64,000 bases of DNA. It comes from Pseudomonas cremoricolorata DSM 17059 = NBRC 16634. Lineage in GTDB: Bacteria > Pseudomonadota > Gammaproteobacteria > Pseudomonadales > Pseudomonadaceae. The stretch lies in NCBI RefSeq assembly GCF_000425745.1, contig NZ_KE384442.1:376968-440967 (forward strand). The letters run 5' to 3'. Shown here one piece after another: positions 17,526-25,272 of this stretch. The notes under the pieces were generated by a model, which did no database searches, was not told the DNA's origin, and was given only the letters and a program-made list of their open reading frames with translations. A program made the translations under genes and the position numbers. Each line of letters starts with the position of its first letter. Positions within the stretch are counted from its first letter, which is position 1.

Positions 17526-17825
17526 GGGGGCTGGTTATCACGCCCCTGTACTTCGGTGCCTCTGAAGTTACACATGCACTTGGATTTTGCCACCGTGCCC
17601 GCAACGGGCGATGCGCCGTAAGCGCTGAGTTCGAAGAGAATGTAAGCGCAGCGGCTCCACGGAAAGTATATGCCGATGCCGTGGACATGGATAAACCGCT
17701 CATCGCCCTAGATAAAATGCCTGCGAACCTGCTTTTTAAACGATGATGATTTAGCTGCATTGTGGTCGATTGGATGAATAAAATCGTCAAATTCTGATTT
17801 CAGTGAAAGCTCGTGAGAACCCGTT
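17526..17825. other. AT-richer stretch without a complete gene
   Basis: Between the yoaK-family gene and the orphan at 17826 the sequence turns AT-richer and holds no complete gene with a credible start. An open stretch at 17633-17746 reads EENVSAAAPRKVYADAVDMD and on to LLFKR before a stop. It is protein-like and could be the tail of a lost gene, but it has no start of its own. Confidence 0.45.
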
Positions 17826-18251
17826 ATGAAATCAATTTCCTTACAGTCCCTACATGATGCCGAAATCGTAAGGGTAGACTCGGCGGCCGCTCCGGAGCGC
17901 TTGGAAATATGCGTTAGAGATTATGAAGGCACGTTCATCATACTTGCGTTTGAGCATTGCCGAGGCTATCGGGTAAATGATTTTATCGGTCAGAACGTTA
18001 TATCTCGAGTGCTCGTATTTGACGATGCGGCGGGCACAGACGCCTCGATAGGGGAAATCCTCGAGTGGCTAACCAGTCTGACTGACTCCACCTCTTATTT
18101 GAGCGATGCTCGGTGCACGGAGCTGATTCGTTTGGTTCGCGCTGGAGACTTGAGGTTGTTTTATTTTGAGCCGAGTTGGGGAGCGGAAATAGCGATATTG
18201 TGCGAAGACTTCAAAATGTCAGTGCTTTCTGAGGCTGAGCTTTCCAGCTAG
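17826..18251 (+). CDS. Orphan protein of unknown function
   Basis: A 141-residue soluble acidic protein, not recognised. It begins MKSISLQSLHDAEIVRVDSA and alternates strand-like segments (LEICVRDYEGTFIILAFEHC, VISRVLVFDD) with helices (SIGEILEWLTSLTD, DARCTELIRLVRAGD). There is no signal peptide or membrane segment. The opening LHDAEI with following strands recalls small immunity-type proteins of polymorphic toxin systems, but this is only a resemblance. Codon use is visibly less GC-biased than the neighbours (many ATA, TTG and TTT codons), and the gene is flanked by decayed sequence, which suggests transfer. GTGAG upstream is a weak ribosome binding site. Confidence 0.6.
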   Translation: MKSISLQSLHDAEIVRVDSAAAPERLEICVRDYEGTFIILAFEHCRGYRVNDFIGQNVISRVLVFDDAAGTDASIGEILEWLTSLTDSTSYLSDARCTELIRLVRAGDLRLFYFEPSWGAEIAILCEDFKMSVLSEAELSS

Positions 18252-18563
18252 GTACTCTTCGGCCAAGTCAGCCTAGGCCGCCCGGGCTTTACTGCTCCAT
18301 GATTCGGCCATGCAGGCACCACATCCAGGAGAGCAGCGATCCATAGCCTGGCGGAGTGCCGTCGTCGGTTACCGGGCTGACCCTGATGCTGGCGTGCGCG
18401 ACGCTGTTCATCGCGCACGCCTTGCAGTGCGGATGTATCCAGAATCAGGTAAGCGCAGCGTACCGATATGCCTGAGCCGCTTGCCAGGCCGGCGCGATGC
18501 ATGCAGATTTGACCCTTTCTCAATGACGGGCCCTGCTGCATCAGGCCCTTAGGACCCTGCACG
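18252..18563. other. Gene-poor stretch with decayed sequence
   Basis: 312 bases between the orphan and the MFS-acyltransferase gene. It contains the decayed yoaK-family fragment (18366-18440) and otherwise no recognisable gene. The final part must hold the promoter and leader of the next gene. Confidence 0.5.
18366..18440 (+). pseudogene. Decayed copy of the yoaK-family 3' end
   Basis: Bases from about 18373 match the end of the gene at 16827-17525: over about 61 aligned bases I count about 10 differences and no gap. Translated, TGLTLMLACATLFIAHALQCG lines up with AGLTLVLACVTLFIPRAWQRG. The fragment has no start and runs on past the normal stop. It is a relic of a duplication or of a lost paralogue. 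Confidence 0.65.
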
Positions 18564-20438
18564 ATGAGTCAGTCTTCGCAGTTCAGCCTGCTCGGCACCC
18601 GGCGTTTTCTGCCGTTCTTCATTACCCAGTCGCTGGGTGCGTTCAACGACAACCTGTTCAAGCAGTCGCTGATCCTGGCGATTCTCTACAAGATCAGCCT
18701 GGAGGGCGACCGCTCGATCTGGGTCAACCTCTGCGCGCTGCTGTTCATTCTGCCGTTCTTCCTGTTCTCGGCGCTGGCCGGGCAGTTCGGCGAGAAGTTC
18801 GCCAAGGACAAGCTGATTCGTGTGATCAAGCTGGCGGAAATCGTCATCATGGCCATCGGTGCCACCGGCTTCGTCACCAGTCACCTGGAGCTGATGCTGT
18901 TGGCGTTGTTCGCTATGGGCACGCATTCGGCGCTGTTCGGCCCGGTGAAGTATTCGATTTTGCCGCAGACGTTGCGCGACGAAGAGCTGGTCGGCGGCAA
19001 CGGGCTGGTGGAAATGGGCACCTTCCTGGCGATTCTGGCCGGCACCATTGGCGCCGGGATCATGATGTCGTCGGGCAGCTATGCCGTGGCCGTGGCGATC
19101 GGGGTGGTCGGCACTGCCGTGCTGGGTTACCTGGCCAGCCGCTGGATCCCCCATGCGGCGGCGGCTGCGCCGCAGATGAAACTGGACTGGAACATCTTCA
19201 AGCAATCGTGGCTGACCCTGCGTCTGGGGCTGGGGCAGACCCCTGCAGTGTCGCGCTCGATCGTCGGCAACTCCTGGTTCTGGTTCGTCGGCGCTATCTA
19301 CCTGACGCAGATTCCGGCCTACGCCAAGGACTGGCTGCACGGTGATGAAACCGTAGTGACGCTGGTGCTGACCCTGTTCTCGGTGGGTATTGCCCTGGGC
19401 TCGCTGCTGTGCGAACGGCTCAGCGGACGCAAGGTCGAGATCGGCCTGGTGCCGTTCGGCTCGTTCGGCCTGACCCTGTTCGGCTTGCTGTGGTGGTGGC
19501 ATTCGGGCGATGTGCCGAACACCGAGGTGCCGTACGACTGGCTGGCGCTGCTGGGCCTGAGCAAGGCCTGGTGGATCATGCTGTCGATCGTCGGTCTGGG
19601 CGTGTTTGGCGGTTTCTACATCGTGCCGCTGTATGCGTTGATTCAGGCACGCACGCCGGTCGAGCAACGGGCGCGGGTGATCGCTGCCAACAACATCCTC
19701 AACGCGCTGTTCATGGTGGCCTCGGCGCAGGTCACCATCGCTCTGTTGAGCCTGGCCGATTTGAGCATCCCGCAGCTGTTCCTGGTAGTGTCGCTGCTCA
19801 ACATCGCAGTCAACGCCTACATCTTCCGCATCGTGCCCGAGTTCACCATGCGCTTTCTCATCTGGCTGCTCAGCCACTCGATGTATCGCGTCGAGCACCG
19901 TGATCTGGAGCGCATTCCGGATGAAGGGGCGGCGCTACTGGTGTGCAATCACGTGTCGTTCGTCGACGCGCTGTTGCTCAGCGGTGCGATCCGTCGACCG
20001 ATCCGTTTCGTCATGTACTACAAGATCTATCGCATTCCGCTGCTCAACTTCGTCTTCCGCACGGCCGGGGCGATTCCGATTGCCGGGCGTGGCGAAGACG
20101 CGGCCACCTACGAGCAGGCCTTCGCGCGGATCGCCCAGTGCCTGCAGCAGGGCGAGCTGGTGTGCATCTTCCCCGAGGGCAAGCTGACCGGTGATGGCGA
20201 GATCGATGTGTTCAAAAGTGGCGTGAAGCGCATCCTGCGGGAAACCCCGGTGCCGGTGATTCCGCTGGCGCTGCAAGGCCTGTGGGGGAGTTTCTTCAGC
20301 CGTGACCCGAACAAGGGCGTGTTTCGCCGGTTGTGGTCGCGGGTGACGGTGGTGGCTGGCGCCGCCATCGAGGTGGAGGCGGCGCAGCCTGAGCTGTTGC
20401 GTGAGCGGGTCAGCGCCTTGCGCGGCGACCGCCGTTGA
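18564..20438 (+). CDS. MFS transporter fused to PlsC-type acyltransferase
   Basis: A 624-residue fusion. Residues about 10-420 form an LplT-like MFS transporter with about 12 hydrophobic segments (QSLGAFNDNLFKQSLILAILYK is the LplT-type start). Residues about 440-624 are a PlsC acyltransferase with CNHVSFVDAL (H-x4-D, near 461) and FPEGKLTGDG. In E. coli, LplT flips lysophospholipid inward and Aas re-acylates it. Here both steps may sit in one chain, but the acyl-ACP synthetase domain of longer fusions is missing, so acyl-ACP or acyl-CoA would come from elsewhere. The gene appears intact. Confidence 0.9.
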   Translation: MSQSSQFSLLGTRRFLPFFITQSLGAFNDNLFKQSLILAILYKISLEGDRSIWVNLCALLFILPFFLFSALAGQFGEKFAKDKLIRVIKLAEIVIMAIGATGFVTSHLELMLLALFAMGTHSALFGPVKYSILPQTLRDEELVGGNGLVEMGTFLAILAGTIGAGIMMSSGSYAVAVAIGVVGTAVLGYLASRWIPHAAAAAPQMKLDWNIFKQSWLTLRLGLGQTPAVSRSIVGNSWFWFVGAIYLTQIPAYAKDWLHGDETVVTLVLTLFSVGIALGSLLCERLSGRKVEIGLVPFGSFGLTLFGLLWWWHSGDVPNTEVPYDWLALLGLSKAWWIMLSIVGLGVFGGFYIVPLYALIQARTPVEQRARVIAANNILNALFMVASAQVTIALLSLADLSIPQLFLVVSLLNIAVNAYIFRIVPEFTMRFLIWLLSHSMYRVEHRDLERIPDEGAALLVCNHVSFVDALLLSGAIRRPIRFVMYYKIYRIPLLNFVFRTAGAIPIAGRGEDAATYEQAFARIAQCLQQGELVCIFPEGKLTGDGEIDVFKSGVKRILRETPVPVIPLALQGLWGSFFSRDPNKGVFRRLWSRVTVVAGAAIEVEAAQPELLRERVSALRGDRR

Positions 20439-20459
20439 AACCAGGTGAAGGCCTGAAGG

Positions 20460-20777
20460 TCAGCTGGCGCTGACCTTCAGGCCAATCAACCCGGCCACGA
20501 TCAGCGCGACGCTGACCAGGCGAATCACCGCCATCGACTCACCGAACAGAATGATGCCGGCGATCACCGTACCGACCGCACCGACGCCAGTCCATACGGC
20601 ATAGGCCGTGCCCAGTGGCAGTTCCTTCACCGCCATGCCCAACAGGCCGATGCTGATGACCATGGCGCCGATGGTCAGCGCCGTGGGCAACGGCCGGGTG
20701 AAGCCGTCGGTGTACTTCAGGCCGACCGCCCAGCCAATTTCGAACAGGCCCGCGCACAACAGAATGAACCAGGACAT
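20460..20777 (-). CDS. gdx: Guanidinium exporter of the SMR family (SugE/Gdx)
   Basis: A 105-residue four-helix small multidrug resistance protein that works as a dimer. E13 (LCAGLFEIGWAVGLKY) is the proton/substrate carboxylate, and PLGTAYAVWTGVGAVG (about 58-73) is the signature segment. SugE proteins of this branch export guanidinium in exchange for protons. That reading is supported by the guanidine-II riboswitch just upstream. A strong GGAGGT precedes the ATG (20783-20788). An upstream in-frame extension lies inside the leader and is rejected. Confidence 0.92.
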   Translation of the reverse strand: MSWFILLCAGLFEIGWAVGLKYTDGFTRPLPTALTIGAMVISIGLLGMAVKELPLGTAYAVWTGVGAVGTVIAGIILFGESMAVIRLVSVALIVAGLIGLKVSAS

Positions 20778-20805
20778 AAAACACCTCCATCGATAAGCCA
20801 ATGAT

Positions 20806-20852
20806 GGGGCCGTCCCCGGATGATCACGCAGTGCGTCGTGAGGTCGTCCTCA
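20806..20852 (-). promoter_or_regulatory. Guanidine-II (mini-ykkC) riboswitch
   Basis: On the minus strand two hairpins with the diagnostic ACGR loops precede the exporter. P1 is TGAGG-ACGA-CCTCA (20852 to 20839). P2 is GGGG-ACGG-CCCC (20817 to 20806). A 21-base linker joins them, and the ribosome binding site follows 17 bases later. In this class guanidinium bridges the two loops and frees the ribosome binding site. Position, loop sequence and downstream gene all agree. Confidence 0.9.
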
Positions 20853-20903
20853 ACTGTGGTTGCCTATCCTGCCGATGCTCGGCGGCGACGGCAACCCCTG
20901 CCT

Positions 20904-21866
20904 TCACTCCGCGCGCGGTTGTGCCTGCGCAGTGTCAGCCGGATCTTCGAGCTTGCGGAACCAAGTCGAGAGCAGCGCGCCGGAAATGTTGTGCCATACG
21001 CTGAACAACGCGCTGGGCACTGCCGCCAATGGCGAGAAATGTGCCGCTGCCAGCGCTGCGCCGAGCCCTGAGTTCTGCATGCCCACTTCCAGCGCCAGCG
21101 ACTTGCGTTGGGCCAGCGGCAGCTTGCACAGCTTGCCGGTGAGGTAGCCGAGGAGGAAACCGAAGCCGTTGTGCAGCACCACCACCGCCATGATCAGCAG
21201 GCCGGATTCGGCGATCTTGGCCTGGCTGGCCGCCACCACCGCGCAGACGATCAGCACGATGCTCACCACCGACACCAGTGGCAGCACCTGCACCGCCGCC
21301 TGAACCTTGCTGCCCAGCAGGCGCTGCGCCAGCACACCGAGCACGATGGGCAGCATCACCAACTGCAGGATCGACCAGAACATGTCCATGAACGAGACCG
21401 GCAGCCAGGCCGAGGCGAGCATCCAGATCAGCGCCGGGGTCAGCAGCGGTGCGAGCAGTGTGGTGACCCCGGCGATGGCAACGGCCAACGCCAGATCGCC
21501 CTTGGACAGCCAGACCATCACGTTCGACGAGGTGCCGCTCGGGCAGCAGCCGACCAGAATCACCCCAACGGCGATTTCCGGCGGCAGGTGAAACACCTGG
21601 CACAGCAGCCAGGCCATGCCCGGCATGATCACGAAGTGCGCGACCACACCCAGCATCACCCGCCAGGGCTGGCGGGCGAGGGCGGCGAAATCGTCGAGCT
21701 TGAGGGTCAGGCCCATGCCGAACATCACCAGCCCCAGCAGCGGCACGATGGCCACCTTCAGGCCGACGAACCATTGCGGTTGCAGGAACGCCAGGCAGGC
21801 GAACAGCAGCACCCACAGGGCGAAAGTATTGCCGACGAAGCGGCTCAGAGCAGCCAGTGCACGCAT
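20904..21866 (-). CDS. Bile acid:sodium symporter (BASS) family transporter
   Basis: A 320-residue membrane protein with about nine or ten helices. PLLGLVMFGMGLTLKLDDF (about 42-60), GVILVGCCPSGTSSNVMVWLSKGD (about 100-123) and LEVGMQNSGLGAALA (about 272-286) are BASS landmarks, the latter two lining the sodium and substrate site. Bacterial members carry organic anions; the substrate here is unknown. It ends 51 bases before the guanidine-II riboswitch on the same strand. Read-through into the exporter is possible but not implied by function. Confidence 0.9.
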   Translation of the reverse strand: MRALAALSRFVGNTFALWVLLFACLAFLQPQWFVGLKVAIVPLLGLVMFGMGLTLKLDDFAALARQPWRVMLGVVAHFVIMPGMAWLLCQVFHLPPEIAVGVILVGCCPSGTSSNVMVWLSKGDLALAVAIAGVTTLLAPLLTPALIWMLASAWLPVSFMDMFWSILQLVMLPIVLGVLAQRLLGSKVQAAVQVLPLVSVVSIVLIVCAVVAASQAKIAESGLLIMAVVVLHNGFGFLLGYLTGKLCKLPLAQRKSLALEVGMQNSGLGAALAAAHFSPLAAVPSALFSVWHNISGALLSTWFRKLEDPADTAQAQPRAE

Positions 21867-21973
21867 GGCGGATTCCTTGTTGTTATGGGGCGGGGCGCCT
21901 TGTCGCGGCGCTTGCGCAGTCGGGGCAGGGCGGGCCAGGCGCAGAACGCTGGCCCGCAGCCTTCAAGGCCGGG

Positions 21974-22894
21974 TCAGACGCCTTGCGGAATGTCTTCGCC
22001 GCCCAGGGCTTCGAACAGGGCCGGGAGGAACTCGGTGAAGGTCATCATCATCAGCTGGAAGCTGGCATCGAACTGCTGAGCCGCTTCTTCGCCGCCGTTC
22101 TGTTCAGCCTCCTCTTGCAGCAGCTCTTCGAACTTCAGGCGTTTGATGACGGTTTTGTCGTCGAGCACGAACGACAGTTTGTCCTGCCAGCCCAGTGCCA
22201 GTTGCGTGACCACCTTGCCGGTGCTCAGGTGCAGCTGGATTTCTTCGCTGGCCAGGTCCTGGCGCTTGCAGCGCACGGTGCCGCCGTCTTCATGGGTGTC
22301 GCGCAGTTCGCATTCATCCTGGATATGGAAGTCGGCGACCGGCTGTTGCGACTTGACCCACTCGGTGAGGGTGGCGCTTGGGGCGATCTTGACCGTGACC
22401 GGGCGTACCGGCAGCGAGCCCATCACTTCACGCAGGGTCGACAGCAGATCTTCGGCACGCTTGGCGCTGGCCGAGTTGACCAGCACCAGGCCCAGGCGCG
22501 GGGCGATGGCGGCGAAGATCATCGAGCGGCGAATGAACGCGCGGGGCAGGAAGGCCTGGATGATCTCGTCTTTGATCTGCTCGCGCTCTTTCTTATAGAC
22601 CTTGCGCATCTGCTCGTTTTCGATCTCTTCGATCTTTTCCTTCACGGCATCGTTGACCACGCTGCTGGGCAGGATGCGTTCTTCCTTGCGCGCAGCGATC
22701 AGCAGGAACTCGCCGCTGACGTGGACCAACGGGGCATCTTCGCCCTTGCCGAAGGGCGCGACGAAGCCATAGGTGGTCAGCTCCTGGCTGGCGCAGGGCC
22801 GGGCCGGTTTGCTGGCAAGTGCCGCTTCCAGCGTTTCAGGCTCGAATGCAACGTCCTGGGTCAGGCGATAGGTCAGCAGGTTCTTGAACCACAT
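21974..22894 (-). CDS. rdgC: Recombination-associated protein RdgC
   Basis: A 306-residue ring-forming DNA-binding protein that restrains RecA. The start MWFKNLLTYRL and the lines LTTYGFVAPFGKGEDAPL and RKEERILPSSVVNDAVKEKIEEIE are diagnostic of the family. Length is normal. It reads away from the tRNA-Val/Asp pair. Confidence 0.96.
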   Translation of the reverse strand: MWFKNLLTYRLTQDVAFEPETLEAALASKPARPCASQELTTYGFVAPFGKGEDAPLVHVSGEFLLIAARKEERILPSSVVNDAVKEKIEEIENEQMRKVYKKEREQIKDEIIQAFLPRAFIRRSMIFAAIAPRLGLVLVNSASAKRAEDLLSTLREVMGSLPVRPVTVKIAPSATLTEWVKSQQPVADFHIQDECELRDTHEDGGTVRCKRQDLASEEIQLHLSTGKVVTQLALGWQDKLSFVLDDKTVIKRLKFEELLQEEAEQNGGEEAAQQFDASFQLMMMTFTEFLPALFEALGGEDIPQGV

Positions 22895-23052
22895 GAGCGG
22901 GTGTCTCTCCTTTAATACATAAGCCGGGCATTATTCTCCGAGGGGCGATCTCGCACCAGCCCTGTCACCGAGCCATCAGCGGTAACTGCGCGACATAAAT
23001 AGGTGCTCCGCTAGGTCATTGAAAAGGATCGAAAATTTTTTTAAAAAAGTGC

Positions 23053-23081
23053 TTGCCAGGGTAGAGCCTCCTCCGTAGAAT
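23053..23081 (+). promoter_or_regulatory. Sigma-70 promoter of tRNA-Val and tRNA-Asp
   Basis: TTGCCA (23053-23058) and TAGAAT (23076-23081) are 17 bases apart. An A/T-only tract at about 23031-23048 would serve as an UP element. The tRNA begins 22 bases after the -10. Confidence 0.75.
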
Positions 23082-23102
23082 GCGCGCCACACCGAGACGA
23101 AA

Positions 23103-23178
23103 GGGTGATTAGCTCAGCCGGGAGAGCATCTGCCTTACAAGCAGAGGGTCGGCGGTTCGATCCCGTCATCACCCACCA
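23103..23178 (+). tRNA. tRNA-Val (anticodon TAC)
   Basis: A 76-base cloverleaf with encoded CCA. Acceptor GGGTGAT pairs with ATCACCC. The anticodon loop CTTACAA lies between CTGC and GCAG. T arm GGCGG-TTCGATC-CCGTC. Confidence 0.96.
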
Positions 23179-23243
23179 CTCTCTGAGATGTTCCTGAATC
23201 TGCCGTCACCTTCGGGTGGTCGTCAGTAGAGAGGGGCACATGC

Positions 23244-23320
23244 GCAGCGGTAGTTCAGTCGGTTAGAATACCGGCCTGTCACGCCGGGGGTCGCGGGTTC
23301 GAGTCCCGTCCGCTGCGCCA
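23244..23320 (+). tRNA. tRNA-Asp (anticodon GTC)
   Basis: A 77-base cloverleaf with encoded CCA. Acceptor GCAGCGG pairs with CCGCTGC. The anticodon loop CTGTCAC lies between CCGGC and GCCGG. It follows tRNA-Val by 65 bases. tRNA-Asp is a queuosine target, the base whose precursor queE and queC make. Confidence 0.96.
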
Positions 23321-23364
23321 TATTGAGCTTCAAGGGCCCACTGAACACCCTTGAAGCAACAGAG

Positions 23365-23390
23365 AAAGCGACCTTAGGGTCGCTTTTTTT
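23365..23390 (+). terminator. Intrinsic terminator after tRNA-Asp
   Basis: AAAGCGACC pairs with GGTCGCTTT around TTAG and ends in a T run. It closes the two-tRNA transcript. Confidence 0.88.
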
Positions 23391-23559
23391 GTGCCCGAAA
23401 ATTCCCAGCGCTGCAGGGTTTGCTGGCGAAACCGCGCCAACTGTCAGCGCCATCTGTGCGCGATGCCTTCACCTGCTGTTGTCATTGCGTCACAATCGAC
23501 CGGGTTCGCCGGTCGCGCCCGTCGTCACCGGCCTCTCACCGCAAGCCAGAGACCGACTC

Positions 23560-25272
23560 ATGCAGGATGCCAGTACCCCCGACACACCGACCTCCACGCC
23601 CGCCACGCCACTGCTGGGCATCGACCTGGGCACCACCAACAGCCTGATCGCCATCTGGCAGGACGGCAAGGCGCAGTTGATCGCCAACGCCCTGGGCGAG
23701 GTGCTGACGCCCTCGGTGGTCAGCGTCGACGATGACGGCAGCATCCTGGTGGGCAAGGCTGCGCGGGCGCGATTGACCACTCACCCCGAGCGCACGGCTG
23801 CTGCGTTCAAGCGTTTTATGGGCAGTGACAAGCATTTCCAGCTGGGCGACCAACGCTTCACTCCAGAAGAGCTGTCCGCGCTGGTACTCGGCGCCTTGAA
23901 GCAGGACGCCGAGGCGCACCTGGGCTGTAGCGTCAGTGAGGCGGTCATTTCGGTGCCGGCCTATTTCAGCGACGAGCAGCGCAAGCGCACCGTCTTCGCC
24001 GCCGAGCTGGCAGGGTTAAAGGTTCAGCGCCTGATCAACGAACCGACCGCCGCGGCCATGGCCTACGGCCTGCACGAGCAGAAGTTCGAGCGCACGCTGG
24101 TGTTCGACCTGGGCGGCGGCACCTTCGATGTGACGGTTCTCGAATACGCCCTGCCGTTGATCGAGGTGCATGCTTCCACCGGCGACAACTACCTGGGCGG
24201 GGAAGACTTCACCGACGCTTTGCTGAAAGCCTGCCTGCGTGAATGGGGCCTGAGCCTGGAAACTCTGTCGCCGCAGGCGCTGGCCAGCCTGCATGACGCC
24301 ATCGAGCAGTTCAAATGCCAGGCGGGCGAGGGCAGCCGCGTGCTGCACTGGAACGGCGACGGCCAGGCGCATGAGTGGCAGGTCGACGACAGCACGCTGC
24401 AGAGTATCTGGGCGCCGTTGCTGGCGCGGGTGCGCACACCGATCGAGCAAGCCTTGCGCGATGCCCGGCTGAGCCCGCGTGAACTCGACAGCCTGGTGCT
24501 GGTGGGCGGTGCCACGCGCATGCCGCAGGTGCAACAACTGGTGGCCAAGTTGTTTGGCAAGCTACCGTACCGCCACCTCGACCCGGATACCATCGTCGCC
24601 CTCGGCGCCGCCAGCCAGGCGGCCTGCAGGGCGCGCGACGCGGCCATCGATGAGCTGATCCTCACCGATGTCTGCCCGTACACCTTGGGTGTGGCCTCGC
24701 AGCGGGGCGAAGATGCGCCGGGCGCGTTCTCGCCGATCATCGAACGCAACACCATCATTCCCACCTCCAAGGTGCAGCGCTTCTACAGCGCTCATCCCGA
24801 GCAGAAGAGCGTTCGCATCGCGGTGTACCAGGGCGAACGACCCTGGGTGCGTGACAACATTCTGGTCGACAGCTTCGATATTCCGTTGCAGCCGACCGGG
24901 GAAGTGCAGTCGCTGGACGTGCGCTTCAGTTACGACATCAACGGCCTGCTGGAGGTGGACGTCACCTTCATCGAAACCGGCCTCAAGCACAGCCACAGCA
25001 TCGACCGCAGCCCCACCGGCCTAGACTCCGAAGCGCGTCAGGCCAGTCATGAGCGTTTGTCGGGGCTGAAAATCCACCCGCGCGATACCTTGCCCAACCG
25101 CACCTTGCTGGCGCGCCTGGAGCGCGCCTGGATGCAGGCGCTGGGTGATGAGCGGGAGTTGATCGGCAGTTGGCTGGATACCTTCAACGGGGTGCTGGCC
25201 GGGCAGCAAAGCAGCGAGATCACTCGCCAGCGCCAGGCCCTGAGCCAGGCGCTGGACGAACTGCGCTACTGA
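23560..25272 (+). CDS. hscC: Hsp70-family chaperone HscC
   Basis: A 570-residue DnaK paralogue. ATPase landmarks are LLGIDLGTTNSLIA (about residues 18-31), NEPTAAAMAYG, VFDLGGGTFDVTVLEYA and LVLVGGATRMPQVQQL. The substrate-binding domain starts near DVCPYTLGVASQRG. The chain is shorter than DnaK and lacks the disordered C-terminal tail, like HscC of E. coli. HscC partners with its own J-proteins; a J-like gene lies convergently next to it with a 7-base overlap, and a DUF1266 gene follows. ATG 23560 is chosen because longer frames run back through the tRNA-Asp terminator. Confidence 0.92.
   Translation: MQDASTPDTPTSTPATPLLGIDLGTTNSLIAIWQDGKAQLIANALGEVLTPSVVSVDDDGSILVGKAARARLTTHPERTAAAFKRFMGSDKHFQLGDQRFTPEELSALVLGALKQDAEAHLGCSVSEAVISVPAYFSDEQRKRTVFAAELAGLKVQRLINEPTAAAMAYGLHEQKFERTLVFDLGGGTFDVTVLEYALPLIEVHASTGDNYLGGEDFTDALLKACLREWGLSLETLSPQALASLHDAIEQFKCQAGEGSRVLHWNGDGQAHEWQVDDSTLQSIWAPLLARVRTPIEQALRDARLSPRELDSLVLVGGATRMPQVQQLVAKLFGKLPYRHLDPDTIVALGAASQAACRARDAAIDELILTDVCPYTLGVASQRGEDAPGAFSPIIERNTIIPTSKVQRFYSAHPEQKSVRIAVYQGERPWVRDNILVDSFDIPLQPTGEVQSLDVRFSYDINGLLEVDVTFIETGLKHSHSIDRSPTGLDSEARQASHERLSGLKIHPRDTLPNRTLLARLERAWMQALGDERELIGSWLDTFNGVLAGQQSSEITRQRQALSQALDELRY

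Noticed and set aside
18549..19898. A Gln/Arg/His-rich open frame opposite the MFS-acyltransferase
   Set aside because: Composition is the complement of membrane-helix codons; the plus-strand gene is intact.
15731..23320. Integrated element bounded by the tRNA genes
   Set aside because: No integrase, no direct repeat of a tRNA 3' end and no phage gene; the genes between are chromosomal in kind.
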